From the NCBI RefSeq assembly GCF_900167365.1, contig NZ_FUXL01000003.1:310001-374000 (forward strand): 64,000 nt of DNA, written 5' to 3'. The number at the start of each line of letters is the position of its first letter. Position 1 is the stretch's first letter. The DNA comes from Consotaella salsifontis. GTDB taxonomy: Bacteria; Pseudomonadota; Alphaproteobacteria; Rhizobiales; Rhizobiaceae. Position numbers and translations under genes: made by a program. The notes under the pieces are model-generated. The model did no database searches and was not told the DNA's origin. It saw only the letters and a program-made list of their open reading frames with translations. This document shows positions 1 to 9,873 of this stretch, one piece after another.

Positions 1-2540
1 TCTTCTTCAACCAGGAATCGGCGCTGGATCCGAGCGGCGACAGCTTTTTCAGCGGCTTCTGGGCGATGATTCCGGTCGAAATGGCGACGGCGAGGAAGAC
101 CGAGCGCCTGATCATGCGGGCCGAGACCGCAGGCGGGGCCATTGTGGAGCAGGAGCTCGGCGAGATCGAGCTGACCAGTTCGTGCAATATCGAAAAGGCC
201 GCAGTGACGTGGCCGTCACAGGGGGATCGGGTTGCCATCTGCATGGCGACCTACAATCCGCCTATCGACCTTTTCGAGCGCCAGATCGAAAGCCTCCGGC
301 AGCAGACGCACGAGAATTGGGTGTGCATCGTCACCGACGATCAATCGCCGGCAGAAAAGTTTGAGGAGATCAAGCGGGTCCTCGGTAAGGACGAGCGGTT
401 CGTCCTGTCACGCAATCCTGAGCGGCTAGGCTTCTACGGAAATTTCGCGCGCAGCATGTCGCTCGTGCCCGACGACGCCGAGTACGTCGCCCTCTGCGAT
501 CAGGACGACAAGTGGGATGCGATCAAGCTCGAACGGTTGCTGCAGGCGTTCACGGACGATACGGCGCTCGTCTATTCGGATGCGCGTATCGTCGACGAGG
601 CGGGAACCGTGCTCTCGTCGACGTTCTGGCATAACCGCCGCAACAATTATAAGGATCTGCCGACGCTGCTCGTCGCCAATACTATAACCGGCGCGGCCAG
701 CATGTTCCGGGCTTCTTTGCTTGCGAAGATACTGCCCCTGCCGGAGCGGATCGGCGACGCCTACCACGACCACTGGATCGCTCTGGTGGCCTACGTGAAT
801 GGCGGCATCGGCTATGTCGAGCAGCCTCTCTACGAATATGTCCAACACAGCGGAAACGTCATCGGGCACTACGACCATCGCTCCCTCGGATTGCTTTCGC
901 ACTCCTACAAGGTTCTTCGGCTGATGCATCGGCCGCGACGGGCGCTGCACAGTTTTCGGTCGTCGTTAAGTAGTGGCTTGGCGAACTATCGCTATGTCAT
1001 TCGGACAGCCTATTTTTCCAGGTTGCTGCTGCTTCGGAACAAGGCGATGCCCGAAGGTATGCGCCGCCGCCTATTTAAATTCTCTCAGTACCATAGAAGA
1101 ACACGCCAGGCGCTGGCAGACAGGATCGAGTCGATCGTACGGCGCAGGCCGACGCTCAACGTAGACGGCCTGCTGCTGCATTCCTCGGTCAGCTATCGTG
1201 GCTACACGTTCTATCACCGGCTGCGTCGTCGACGTCTGGCTGCCATTCAGCGCCAACCGCTCTTGCAGCAGCCAGCGCTGGCGCCGGTGGAGACGACAGC
1301 CGTGAAATTGGCATCTGTGGCAACCACGGGGCGCGAGCCCGAAGCGGTAGAGCTTCCGGGGCTGCAGTGGATATTCCACAACCTCGAGCCGCTGAAAACC
1401 AAGGTGTCGGAGCGCTATCCGCGGCGGATCAACATGCTTCTGGGCATGATCGACTTCAAATATGTCTTCGGCGGCTATCTGGGAATGTTCAATCTCGCTC
1501 TGCGACTGGCACGCGAGGGGCATCAGGTTCGGATCGTTCTCCTGGAAAAGACGGATTTCCAGCCGGACAACTGGCGCCAGGAGATCAAGAACTATCCAGG
1601 CGTGACCACGCTCTTCGATGAGGTGGAGGTTATCTACCGCTACGACCGGTCGGAGCCGGTCGAGATGAATCCAGACGATGGCTTCGTCGTGACCAACGGC
1701 TGGGGCGCCCATGTGGCGCACGCGACGATGAAGGATCTCACGCGCGAACGCTTCCTTTATATGGTGCAGGAGTACGAGCCGTTCTTCCTGCCGATGAACA
1801 CGATCAGCGCGCTGTTCCTGCAGTCCTATCAGTTTCCGCAGTTCCAGCTCTTCTCGACGGCGATCCTGCGCGACTTTTTCAAGCAGGAGAAGTACGGCGT
1901 GTTCGCTCACCCCGAAGGAGCGGAGAATTCAGCGATTTTCTCCAATGCGGTGCTCGGTTTCGACCCGACCCGGGAGGATCTCATCCGCGACGAGCGTAAG
2001 CTTGTCTTCTACGCACGGCCCGAGGCGCATGCGGCGCGCAACATGTTCGAGCTGGGCATCAAGGCCCTGTCCGACATCGCCCGTGATCCGACGCTCGACC
2101 TGTCGAACTGGTCGTTCTACGGCATGGGATCGATCGGCGGCGCATCCTCGCTGCTGCTGGCGCCCGGCAAGCGGCTGCACATGTTGCCCAAGACGGGGCT
2201 GACCGAATACCAGAAGGCGCTGCCGCGGCACGACGTCGGCCTGTCGCTGATGCTGACGCCGCATCCGAGCCTTGTGCCGCTCGAGATGGCGGGGGCAGGC
2301 ATGTGGACCGTCACCAACACCTTCGCCAACAAGACCAGCGATCGGTTGCGCGAGATCTCGACCAACATCATCGGCGTCGAGCCGACCCTGGACGGCATTC
2401 GCGCCGGTCTCGTCGATGCCATATCGCGAGTCGACGACATCGACGGGCGCCTCGCCGGATCGAAGGTCAACTGGCCTACGAGCTGGGAAGAGGCCTTCCC
2501 CCCGGATGACATGCAGAAGGTGCTGAAGTTCCTGAGCTGA
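1..2540 (+). CDS. Two-domain glycosyltransferase (GT2 + WsaF-like), 5' partial
   Basis: The reading frame is open from the first bases of the window (frame beginning at base 3), so the gene almost certainly starts upstream; the ATG at 66 is only the first Met inside. Counting from that Met, residues about 55-260 form a GT-A family 2 domain (start motif ICMATYNPP, acidic motif CDQDDKWD). Residues about 420-824 resemble the WsaF group of GT4-fold rhamnosyltransferases (glycine-rich GGYLGMFNLALRLA, later HPSLVPLEMAGAG). A basic Arg-rich linker joins them. The likely role is sequential addition of sugars, probably rhamnose, to a surface polysaccharide at the inner membrane face. The dTDP-rhamnose genes directly downstream support this. 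Donor and acceptor cannot be read from sequence. Confidence 0.85.
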   Translation, partial: FFNQESALDPSGDSFFSGFWAMIPVEMATARKTERLIMRAETAGGAIVEQELGEIELTSSCNIEKAAVTWPSQGDRVAICMATYNPPIDLFERQIESLRQQTHENWVCIVTDDQSPAEKFEEIKRVLGKDERFVLSRNPERLGFYGNFARSMSLVPDDAEYVALCDQDDKWDAIKLERLLQAFTDDTALVYSDARIVDEAGTVLSSTFWHNRRNNYKDLPTLLVANTITGAASMFRASLLAKILPLPERIGDAYHDHWIALVAYVNGGIGYVEQPLYEYVQHSGNVIGHYDHRSLGLLSHSYKVLRLMHRPRRALHSFRSSLSSGLANYRYVIRTAYFSRLLLLRNKAMPEGMRRRLFKFSQYHRRTRQALADRIESIVRRRPTLNVDGLLLHSSVSYRGYTFYHRLRRRRLAAIQRQPLLQQPALAPVETTAVKLASVATTGREPEAVELPGLQWIFHNLEPLKTKVSERYPRRINMLLGMIDFKYVFGGYLGMFNLALRLAREGHQVRIVLLEKTDFQPDNWRQEIKNYPGVTTLFDEVEVIYRYDRSEPVEMNPDDGFVVTNGWGAHVAHATMKDLTRERFLYMVQEYEPFFLPMNTISALFLQSYQFPQFQLFSTAILRDFFKQEKYGVFAHPEGAENSAIFSNAVLGFDPTREDLIRDERKLVFYARPEAHAARNMFELGIKALSDIARDPTLDLSNWSFYGMGSIGGASSLLLAPGKRLHMLPKTGLTEYQKALPRHDVGLSLMLTPHPSLVPLEMAGAGMWTVTNTFANKTSDRLREISTNIIGVEPTLDGIRAGLVDAISRVDDIDGRLAGSKVNWPTSWEEAFPPDDMQKVLKFLS

Positions 2541-2821
2541 TCCGAGCTGCTTCGCGCGGGGAGGGGATGCTGGCGTGTTCCCAAAACACTGCCTTTATTG
2601 GCGTTTAATGATCCACGGTCTCCGGTCGGGCCGGAGGCGCGAAGACGGAACGGCGTCTGCCTTTTCGGTTCAGTGACCGCTTGATACTTGATTGATCCTG
2701 GCGATCCGCTGGAGGCCTTCGACGATCGCAGTGTGTCACTCGAATTGGCGTTGCTTCAGCATTCAAGATCGCGCAGAAGGTCGGTGTTTCTGCCGAAAGT
2801 GCAGCCGACGGAGTTGACGAG
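2541..2821. other. Intergenic gap before rfbC
   Basis: No convincing gene, hairpin terminator or promoter was seen in these 281 bases. Short open frames here have no recognisable product. The end carries the rfbC ribosome binding site (GGAG at 2810-2813, eight bases before the ATG). Confidence 0.5.
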
Positions 2822-3403
2822 ATGATAAACGTGCGTCGATTGGGTCTGCCCGACGTTATCGAAATCACGCCGAAAAAATTCGGGGACGATCGCGGCTTCT
2901 TCGCCGAGACGTTCAATCGGGCACAGTTGGCCGAGGCGGGAATCGATCTCGACTGGGTTCAGGACAACCAATCGCTGTCGGCGGCGGCGCTGACCCTGCG
3001 CGGCCTGCACTATCAGGAACCGCCGTTCGCCCAGGACAAGCTTGTGCGTGTTCTCAAGGGTCGGATCTTCGATGTGGCCGTCGATATTCGCGCGGGTTCG
3101 CCGAGCTTCGGCCGATGGGTGGCCGTCGAACTGTCCGCCCAAACCTTCAACCAACTTTTGGTGCCGGCCGGCTTCGCGCACGGATTCCTCACGCTCGAGC
3201 CGGACACCGAGGTGTTCTACAAGGTTTCGGCTCCCTACTCCAAGGCGCATGACCGCTCGATCCGCTGGGACGATCCCGACATCGGCATCGAATGGCCGCT
3301 CGGCGGCGGTCAGCCGACGCTATCCGACAAGGACCGCGCGGCGCCGCGTCTGGCGGAGGTGGCCACACCCTTTCACTATTCGACGGAGGCCGCAGGCCGA
3401 TGA
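2822..3403 (+). CDS. rfbC: dTDP-4-dehydrorhamnose 3,5-epimerase
   Basis: Third step of dTDP-L-rhamnose synthesis: epimerises C3 and C5 of dTDP-4-keto-6-deoxyglucose. The 193-residue length is typical of this cupin-fold family. The catalytic His lies in LRGLHYQ (near residue 63) and the Tyr in EVFYKVS (near residue 133); [12 protein letters not shown] is another family hallmark. The start has GGAG eight bases upstream. Its stop overlaps the rfbB start in an ATGA arrangement, so the two are probably translationally coupled. First gene of the rhamnose operon seen here. Confidence 0.96.
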   Translation: MINVRRLGLPDVIEITPKKFGDDRGFFAETFNRAQLAEAGIDLDWVQDNQSLSAAALTLRGLHYQEPPFAQDKLVRVLKGRIFDVAVDIRAGSPSFGRWVAVELSAQTFNQLLVPAGFAHGFLTLEPDTEVFYKVSAPYSKAHDRSIRWDDPDIGIEWPLGGGQPTLSDKDRAAPRLAEVATPFHYSTEAAGR

Positions 3404-4464
3404 ACATTCTCGTCACGGGCGGCGCCGGCTTCATCGGCTCGGCGGTGTGCCGCCATCTGATCGCCAGAACCGAGCATCGCGTCGTCAATCTGGACAAGCT
3501 CACCTACGCGGCCAATCTGGATTCCCTTGCGCCGATCGCCGATCATGATCGCTACCGCTTCGTGCAGGGCGACATCGGCGATCGCGATCTGGTGCTCGAC
3601 CTGCTGAAGGAAGAGGCGGTGGATGTTGTTATGCATCTTGCCGCCGAAAGCCACGTCGATCGTTCCATCGATGGCCCCGCCGCCTTCATCGAGACCAACA
3701 TCGTCGGCACCTATCAGCTGCTCGAAGCGGTCCGCGGCTACTGGTCGGGGTTGCCGACAGATCGCCGGGAGCGATTCCGCTTTCACCACATCTCGACCGA
3801 CGAGGTCTACGGGGCGCTGCCGCTTGACAGCGGGCTCTTCACCGAGGAGACGCCCTACGCGCCGTCCTCTCCCTATTCGGCCTCCAAGGCCGCGTCCGAC
3901 CATCTGGCGATGGCCTGGCACGAAACCTACGGTCTGCCGGTGGTCCTGTCGAACTGCTCGAACAATTATGGGCCGTACCACTTCCCGGAGAAGCTCATTC
4001 CGCTGATGATCCTCAACGGCCTGGAAGGCAAGGATCTGCCGGTCTACGGCAAGGGCGAGAACGTGCGCGACTGGCTCTATGTCGAGGATCACGCGCGGGC
4101 GCTGGAACTGGTTGCGACACGCGGCAAGCCTGGCCGATCCTACAATATCGGCGGCCATAACGAGCGTTCGAACCTGACGGTGGTGCAGGCGATCTGCGAC
4201 ACGCTCGACCGGCTGGCGCCGATGCGTGGCGGTGGCTCGCGGCGGGAGCTGATCCGCTTCGTCACCGACCGGCCGGGACATGATCTGCGTTACGCCATCG
4301 ACGCGAGCCGCATCGAAAATGAGCTGGGCTGGCACGCCGAAGAGACCTTCGAGACCGGGCTGGCGAAGACCATTCAGTGGTATCTCGACAATGAAAGCTG
4401 GTGGCGGCCGATCCGCGACGGCCGATATTCCGGCCAGCGTCTCGGCGTCGGGGCCGACGGGTAA
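3400..4464 (+). CDS. rfbB: dTDP-glucose 4,6-dehydratase
   Basis: Converts dTDP-glucose to dTDP-4-keto-6-deoxyglucose with bound NAD, step 2 of the dTDP-rhamnose route. The frame is open further upstream, but the family N-terminus [13 protein letters not shown] fixes the start at the ATG overlapping the rfbC stop, giving 354 residues, the usual size. Visible motifs are the Rossmann glycines TGGAGFIG, the STDEVYG loop, and the [10 protein letters not shown] segment holding the catalytic Tyr and Lys near residue 165. It is an extended short-chain dehydrogenase. rfbD starts four bases after its stop, so co-transcription is nearly certain. Confidence 0.97.
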   Translation: MNILVTGGAGFIGSAVCRHLIARTEHRVVNLDKLTYAANLDSLAPIADHDRYRFVQGDIGDRDLVLDLLKEEAVDVVMHLAAESHVDRSIDGPAAFIETNIVGTYQLLEAVRGYWSGLPTDRRERFRFHHISTDEVYGALPLDSGLFTEETPYAPSSPYSASKAASDHLAMAWHETYGLPVVLSNCSNNYGPYHFPEKLIPLMILNGLEGKDLPVYGKGENVRDWLYVEDHARALELVATRGKPGRSYNIGGHNERSNLTVVQAICDTLDRLAPMRGGGSRRELIRFVTDRPGHDLRYAIDASRIENELGWHAEETFETGLAKTIQWYLDNESWWRPIRDGRYSGQRLGVGADG

Positions 4465-4468
4465 CGGT

Positions 4469-5350
4469 ATGAAGATCATCGTCACGGGACGCGACGGTCA
4501 GGTTGCCCGTTCGCTGGCGGCCCTGTCGTCGGAGACCATCGAGTTCGTCACGCTCGGCCGGCCGGAGCTGGACGTGACCAAGCCGGAGACGCTGCGCCGG
4601 GCCATCGCCGAGCTGGCGCCGGCCGCGCTCGTCAACGCCGGCGCCTACACCGCCGTCGACAAGGCGGAAAGCGATCAGGAGGCGGCGTTCGCGGTCAATC
4701 GCGACGGCGCGGGCAACGTTGCGGCGGCAACCGCCGAAGCGGGCATACCGATCGTCCACATCTCCACCGACTACGTCTTTTCCGGCACCAAGTCCGTGCC
4801 TTACGACGAGACCGACGCGGTCGAACCGCAGGGCGTTTACGGGCACTCGAAGCTCGCGGGCGAGCGCGCCGTGGCCGCGGCCAATCCGGCTCACGTCATT
4901 CTGCGCACCGCCTGGGTCTACAGCCCGTTCGGCGCCAACTTCGTCAAGACGATGCTGCGGGTTGGCAAGGAGCGCGACGTGCTGCGCGTGGTCGCCGACC
5001 AGCACGGCACGCCAACCTATGCGCCCGACATCGCGGCGGGCATCGCCGCCGTGCTCGCGCGCGTGGCAGCCGAACCGGAGGGGGCGGACTGGCGCGGCAT
5101 CTTCCACATGGTTGCCGCGGGCGAGACCTCCTGGGCTGGTTTTGCCGAGGCGATCTTTGCCGAGTCGGCTCGGCGTGGCGGCCCGTCGGCTCGCGTGGAG
5201 CCAATCACTACGGCGGACTATCCGACGCCGGCCCGGCGGCCCGCGAATTCGCGGCTGGCGACCGCCAAGTTCCAGCGCACCTTCGACCACACCCTGCCGG
5301 CTTGGCGAGACGGCCTTTCGCGCTGCATGGATGCGCTCCTTGCCGAATGA
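4469..5350 (+). CDS. rfbD: dTDP-4-dehydrorhamnose reductase
   Basis: Last step of dTDP-L-rhamnose synthesis: NAD(P)H reduction of the 4-keto group. The start is set by MKIIVTGRDGQVARSL, which carries the nucleotide-binding GxxGQ motif of RmlD proteins; the longer open frame upstream reads inside rfbB. Also visible are STDYVFSG and YGHSKLAGE (the YxxxK catalytic pair near residue 130). At 293 residues it has the usual size. It follows rfbB by four bases and precedes the RgpF-like gene by 25. Confidence 0.96.
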   Translation: MKIIVTGRDGQVARSLAALSSETIEFVTLGRPELDVTKPETLRRAIAELAPAALVNAGAYTAVDKAESDQEAAFAVNRDGAGNVAAATAEAGIPIVHISTDYVFSGTKSVPYDETDAVEPQGVYGHSKLAGERAVAAANPAHVILRTAWVYSPFGANFVKTMLRVGKERDVLRVVADQHGTPTYAPDIAAGIAAVLARVAAEPEGADWRGIFHMVAAGETSWAGFAEAIFAESARRGGPSARVEPITTADYPTPARRPANSRLATAKFQRTFDHTLPAWRDGLSRCMDALLAE

Positions 5351-5375
5351 TGGTCCGCAGCAGCGGGCGAAGACC

Positions 5376-6311
5376 ATGATGGCCGAAGGCGGGAACGGTG
5401 TGCGGCCGGCCTTCGTGCTCTTCGTTCACGTCTTCTATCCCGACATCTGGACCGAGATGGCCGCGCACGTCGCGGCGACGGTGCGTGTTCCCTTCCGGGT
5501 GGTGATCACCACGCCGCACGACCCACAGAAAATCGATGTCGTGCCATCCGATTTTCTGGTGTCGCAGGCTGTGCGGCAGGTGGAAAATCGCGGTCGCGAC
5601 GTTCTTCCGTTCCTGCTCGCGCTCGAGGCGGAGGGCGAGGGGTTCGAGATTGGCCTGAAGTTGCACACCAAGCACTCGCCGCACCGCGCCGACGGCGGCG
5701 CGTGGCGCCGCTCGATCATCCGCTCACTGCTGCCCTCGGCGCCGGAAACTGCGGCGATCGTCGACGCTTTCGATCATCAGCCCCATCTCGGCCTCGTCGC
5801 GCCGCGGGGGCTGCTCCTGCCGCTCCGGGACAGGCTCAACGACAACCGCGGGTCGATCCGCCGCGTCGGCAGGGCTACGGGGAAGGCCTTTACGCGACGG
5901 GAGATCCGGCAGGGCTATTTCCCCGCCGGCTCGATGTTCTGGTTTCGCCGCGACGCGCTGAAAGACCTCTCCGCCCAGCGCCTCTTCAGCGAGTTCGAGG
6001 CGGAAGCGGCTCAGCTCGATGCCACGGCCGCGCATGCGCTAGAGCGGATGTTCGCTCTAGCGGCTGAGCGCCGCGGCTATGTTGCGCTGCCGGTCGACCT
6101 GATCGATGCGGCGGGCACCCTTCGCACTGCGGGCGAGGCGCACGAGGCAGTCGCGAACCAGCCGATCAGCGAGCATGCATGGCAGCCGCCGCGCCTCGTG
6201 CTCTTCGTCCTGCGTTGGGTGCCTTTCGCCCATCAGGCGCTGCTGCGCCTACCACGGCCGGTTCGCCACTTCATCCGCAATCTGATCATGGGAAAGCCGC
6301 CGCAGACATAG
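5376..6311 (+). CDS. RgpF-like rhamnan synthesis protein
   Basis: Shares the hallmark segments of the rhamnan synthesis protein F family: LFVHVFYPDIW near the N-terminus, ENRGRDVLPFL near residue 70 and KLHTKHSPHR near residue 95. Family members take part in building rhamnose-glucose or O-antigen polysaccharides, and many are fused to other glycosyltransferase domains; this one stands alone at 311 residues. The ATG pair at 5376/5379 is the first sensible start after rfbD; the longer open frame is antisense-like noise over rfbD. The location between rfbD and rfbA supports rhamnan assembly. The C-terminal 60 residues are hydrophobic and basic and may associate with the membrane. The exact reaction is unknown. 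Confidence 0.85.
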   Translation: MMAEGGNGVRPAFVLFVHVFYPDIWTEMAAHVAATVRVPFRVVITTPHDPQKIDVVPSDFLVSQAVRQVENRGRDVLPFLLALEAEGEGFEIGLKLHTKHSPHRADGGAWRRSIIRSLLPSAPETAAIVDAFDHQPHLGLVAPRGLLLPLRDRLNDNRGSIRRVGRATGKAFTRREIRQGYFPAGSMFWFRRDALKDLSAQRLFSEFEAEAAQLDATAAHALERMFALAAERRGYVALPVDLIDAAGTLRTAGEAHEAVANQPISEHAWQPPRLVLFVLRWVPFAHQALLRLPRPVRHFIRNLIMGKPPQT

Positions 6312-6476
6312 CTGGCGGCGTCAACGCCAGGGCGCCCGAGCTAGCAGCGCTGGAGGCGTACAATCCCGCTGCGCGGCCTCACTGCATCGCCCTACGCCTC
6401 TGGATTTCAGCGCAGTGCCGAGATAAAAGCGCCGAAGAACCAGCAAGACACATTTTATCAACTGATGGAGTCGTTG

Positions 6477-7349
6477 ATGAAGGGGATCATTTTGGCGGGC
6501 GGTAGCGGTACGCGCCTGCATCCCATGACACTGACCACGTCCAAGCAGTTGCTGCCGGTTTACGACAAGCCGATGGTCTATTATCCCCTCTCGACGCTGA
6601 TGCTCGCCGGCATCCGGGATATTCTGATCATCTCGACCCCGCACGACCTGCCCCACTTCAAGCAGCTGCTGGGGGATGGCAAGGCATGGGGTCTGGAACT
6701 GAGCTATGCCGAGCAGCCACATCCGGGCGGTCTCGCGCAGGCTTATCTCATCGGTGAGGACTTCGTCGACGGCAAGAAGTCTGTGCTGATCCTCGGCGAC
6801 AACCTCTTTTACGGCCACGGTCTGCCAAACCTGCTCGCCCGCGCCGCCGCGCGAGAAAACACGGCGAGCGTATTCGCATATCAGGTCAATGATCCCGAAC
6901 GTTATGGTGTCGTCGCCTTCGATCAGGAGGGGCGGGCAACCAGCCTGGAAGAAAAACCGGAAAAGCCGAAGTCGAATTGGGCCGTCACTGGTCTTTATTT
7001 CTATGACGGTCGCGCGCCCGAGATCGCCAAGACGCTGAAGCCCTCGTCCCGCGGTGAACTCGAAATTACCGATCTCAATCGCGTTTATCTGGAAGAGGGA
7101 TGCCTTGCGGTTGAGACGATGGGACGCGGTTATGCATGGCTCGATACCGGCACGCCCGAATCCCTCCTGCAGGCAGCCGAATTCGTAAGGACGCTGGACA
7201 GCCGCCAGAGCTTCAAGATCGCGTGCCCGGAAGAGATCGCCTACCGCAGCGGGTTTATCGACCGGGAGGCACTTCTCGAACTGGGGAGGAAACTCGGCAA
7301 AAGCAGCTATGGCAAGTATCTCGCGCGCATTGCCGACGAAGCGCTGTGA
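6477..7349 (+). CDS. rfbA: Glucose-1-phosphate thymidylyltransferase
   Basis: First step of dTDP-rhamnose synthesis: couples glucose-1-phosphate and dTTP to dTDP-glucose. The N-terminal nucleotidyltransferase motif [11 protein letters not shown] and the [12 protein letters not shown] segment are clear, with LGDNLFYG near residue 110. An in-frame ATG lies 12 bases earlier at 6465, but TGGAG at 6466-6470 suits the 6477 start, which also gives the family N-terminus MKGIILAGG and the usual 290 residues. It is separated from the RgpF-like gene by 165 bases with no obvious terminator. Confidence 0.96.
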   Translation: MKGIILAGGSGTRLHPMTLTTSKQLLPVYDKPMVYYPLSTLMLAGIRDILIISTPHDLPHFKQLLGDGKAWGLELSYAEQPHPGGLAQAYLIGEDFVDGKKSVLILGDNLFYGHGLPNLLARAAARENTASVFAYQVNDPERYGVVAFDQEGRATSLEEKPEKPKSNWAVTGLYFYDGRAPEIAKTLKPSSRGELEITDLNRVYLEEGCLAVETMGRGYAWLDTGTPESLLQAAEFVRTLDSRQSFKIACPEEIAYRSGFIDREALLELGRKLGKSSYGKYLARIADEAL

Positions 7350-8016
7350 ATGGCCGTTTGCTTGGCCTTGCTATGACCACGGCTGGGAAGTTTTTGAATC
7401 CTCTACCTAAAACTGGTTGTGGGCACGACGACTTAGGCAGGCGGACAGTTTGGAAATGACCATGGGCCTCAGTTCGTGCCCGCCATCGCGCCCAAAGAGA
7501 TGCGCGGCTCGTCGAAGACCCCGCGTGACAGATCCCGGCGCCGCTAGCGCACAGCGTCGTGGATCGCCTGCATCGGGCGGTGATTGATCATTTCGGTCAG
7601 AACCCGGGGCTGCCAGCCGTGCAGGTTCGGCCTGTCGCCCGCGCTTTGCCGTTGATCCGCTGTCCGAACCGCGGGCGTCCAACCGCTCCCCGAGTCTCGG
7701 ATGATCTGTACCGTCACATCGCCGAGCCTTCGTGACGAGGACAGCATTGAGCATTGACCAATTGCGCCCGGCCACCCGTGAACCAAGACGAGGGAATGCG
7801 CGAACGGTCGAGGCAAGGGCCGGTTGATTTTTCGCAACGGCCTCGATCAATGGTCCGCGCCGCCTCATCTGCGACTGTCCGCGGTGCGCGAATGCGCCAA
7901 TCGGCGCAATTGTCTGAAGAGAGAACCTACAGGATAGTAGGGAAAACAGAATTTATCATTCAATCGCGTCGCATCATCGTAGGGTGAATTTACATAATTC
8001 GTCTGATGGAGATCTC
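7350..8016. other. Gene-poor gap between rfbA and the GT4 gene
   Basis: About 660 bases without a gene that can be supported. Short open frames on both strands (for example 7544-7837 on the minus strand) have no recognisable family and no good ribosome binding site. The last 100 bases are more AT-rich and may hold the promoter for the following glycosyltransferase. It could be remnant sequence from an earlier gene replacement in the polysaccharide locus. Confidence 0.5.
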
Positions 8017-9168
8017 GTGCAGGCAAAATTAGTCTATTTTATTACGGAGGACTGGTTTTTCGCGTCCCATTTTCTTCCGATGGGCCGTCAGGCGTCAGGG
8101 ATGGCTCTCGCCCCGATGCTCGTTGCACGTGTGCAAAACCACCGTCGAGCCATCGAGGCTACCGGGATTCGGTTGGAACCCCTGGAATTCGATCGGCGGC
8201 AGAACGGTCCACTTTATCTGATTTCCATCATCGCGCGCCTACGTCAAATCCTACGGCGCGAGCGCCCAAAGATCATTCATTGCATCGGCATGAAGTCGAT
8301 TCTGATAGGCGGGGTTGCTTCCGCGATAGTGGGCATTCCAGGACGAATCTTCGCGGTGACGGGATTAGGTTATCTCGGGGCTCGTCAAGATGTCCGGGCG
8401 CGTTTGACGCGAGCGATGCTGGGCCTTTTGATGCGGCGGATCTTGGCGAACGCGAATACCATTTTTCTTATGGAGAACGTCGATGACGCCAAGATCCTGG
8501 GCATCGATGTTGCTTCCGACCGCGTCGTAGTCATCGGCGGCGCCGGCGTTGATCCCGAGGCATTTCCGGCCCTCCCTTTGCCGGAGGATGATACCCTTAG
8601 GATTGCTGTCGTATCGCGTATGCTTTGGTCCAAAGGCATAGATGTGGCGGTCGCAGCGGTTAAACTTGCCAGGTCGCGAGGAGTTGCGGTCAAGCTTGCG
8701 CTTTATGGTACTCCTGATCCTCAAAATCCTCGGTTTATCCCGCTCGATACGTTAGAGGAGTGGGCTGAAGATCCCGCGATCACTTATCATGGTCAAACCA
8801 GCGATATCCGATCCGTCTGGTCCACCAGTCACGTGGCCTGTCTTCCTTCTCGTGGAGGGGAGGGGTTGCCGCGTACACTGTTGGAATCCGCCGCGTCGGG
8901 CCGCCTTTCGCTCACGACCGACGTCCCGGGATGCCGAAATTTCGTCCGTCATGGAATCGACGGATATGTGCTCCCGGTCGATGACGTTGAAGCGTTCGCC
9001 AGGGTAATCGAGGCGCTCGCGGCAGATCGCGAAGCTGTGCGCCAGATGGGCGAAGCAGCAGCCCAGCGTGTGCGAAACGGCTTTACCGAACGCGATGTCA
9101 TGAATGATGTTGGGAAGATATATGATGTCCTGCTTGAAAACGTTCAAAAAGGCAAGAAGTCGTATTAG
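8017..9168 (+). CDS. GT4-family glycosyltransferase
   Basis: Retaining glycosyltransferase of the GT-B fold. The N-terminus LVYFITEDWFF is typical of bacterial polysaccharide GT4 enzymes. The C-terminal donor-binding domain has the EX7E element in GEGLPRTLLESAA (near residue 290), preceded by VVSRMLWSKGID and followed by a GYVLPVDDVEAFA segment. An in-frame GTG at 7984 is possible, but the GTG at 8017 has GGAG five bases upstream and gives the standard N-terminus, hence 383 residues. The gene is noticeably less GC-rich than its neighbours (many TTT, TTA, AAA and ATT codons early on), suggesting separate transfer. Sugar specificity is unknown. Confidence 0.9.
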   Translation: MQAKLVYFITEDWFFASHFLPMGRQASGMALAPMLVARVQNHRRAIEATGIRLEPLEFDRRQNGPLYLISIIARLRQILRRERPKIIHCIGMKSILIGGVASAIVGIPGRIFAVTGLGYLGARQDVRARLTRAMLGLLMRRILANANTIFLMENVDDAKILGIDVASDRVVVIGGAGVDPEAFPALPLPEDDTLRIAVVSRMLWSKGIDVAVAAVKLARSRGVAVKLALYGTPDPQNPRFIPLDTLEEWAEDPAITYHGQTSDIRSVWSTSHVACLPSRGGEGLPRTLLESAASGRLSLTTDVPGCRNFVRHGIDGYVLPVDDVEAFARVIEALAADREAVRQMGEAAAQRVRNGFTERDVMNDVGKIYDVLLENVQKGKKSY

Positions 9169-9366
9169 GTAGAAGACGCTGCTTGGGAGAAAGTTCAAGC
9201 CGGGTCGGCGCGGAGGATGTAAGGTTGTCGGCCTCGTCGCGTCAGATTTTCTCGCCGGGCCGACGGGGCGCTGTCAGAAGTTCCGTTCTCCCGTAAACCT
9301 TCTGAACAAGAGAGTAGACCTGCAGGAAGAAGCGGCCGGCCTTAGCCCGCCGCCTGTTCTGACCGG

Positions 9367-9801
9367 TTAGAAGCGGCGCAGAGACTGACAGTTTGCGCCG
9401 TAGACGTGCCAGGGATCGAGCCCCAGGACGCAGCCTTCCGCGCGCCGGCCCATGGAGGCAAAGCCCATCGGATCTTCGATGACATAATAGACCATGTGGT
9501 AGCGTCCGTCGGACATCAGGGCCTGACCTTGGCAGTAATGACGCTCGATGGGGGACGTCTCTGTCCGGGGCAGATAGCCACGCTCGCGCAGATTGCTGAA
9601 CTCGACGATCTGGAGCTGCGATCCAAGGGTACGCGGGGCGCCATATTCGAACTGGTCTTCCACATCGGCCAAAACATCTCCGTCGCCGCAAGGGCCGATG
9701 GCCACCGGCGCGACAAGAAGATCGGCCGCGCGGGCAGCCGGCACGGACGACGCCGCGGCCGCGGCGGCAAGGGTGAGGACGGCAAGGCGCTTCAGAATCA
9801 T
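9367..9801 (-). CDS. Small secreted protein of unknown function
   Basis: A 144-residue protein with a clear Sec signal peptide (MILKRLAVLTLAAAAAA, likely cleavage after ARA near residue 25). The mature part has several Cys residues and the motif YHMVYYVIEDPMGFASMG, which I associate with a conserved rhizobial secreted family of unknown role. It is convergent with the GT4 gene and lies downstream of rlmJ on the same strand, with a 72-base gap. No catalytic motif is visible. Confidence 0.7.
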   Translation of the reverse strand: MILKRLAVLTLAAAAAASSVPAARAADLLVAPVAIGPCGDGDVLADVEDQFEYGAPRTLGSQLQIVEFSNLRERGYLPRTETSPIERHYCQGQALMSDGRYHMVYYVIEDPMGFASMGRRAEGCVLGLDPWHVYGANCQSLRRF

Positions 9802-9873
9802 CTTTCCCTCTCCATGGCGCCTTGATCAAAAATGGCGCGGGACTTCGACGCATCGGCCGAAGCGCGAATGAAA

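Noticed and set aside
3376-4485. 369-residue open frame antisense to rfbB
   Set aside because: Shadow of rfbB; no ribosome site and no similarity.
7544-7837. Possible small gene on the minus strand in the rfbA-GT4 gap
   Set aside because: No ribosome binding site and no recognisable family; composition resembles random GC-rich sequence.
9242-9853. 203-residue open frame overlapping the secreted protein gene
   Set aside because: The overlapping 144-residue frame has a proper signal peptide and a conserved motif; this one is Arg-rich and featureless.
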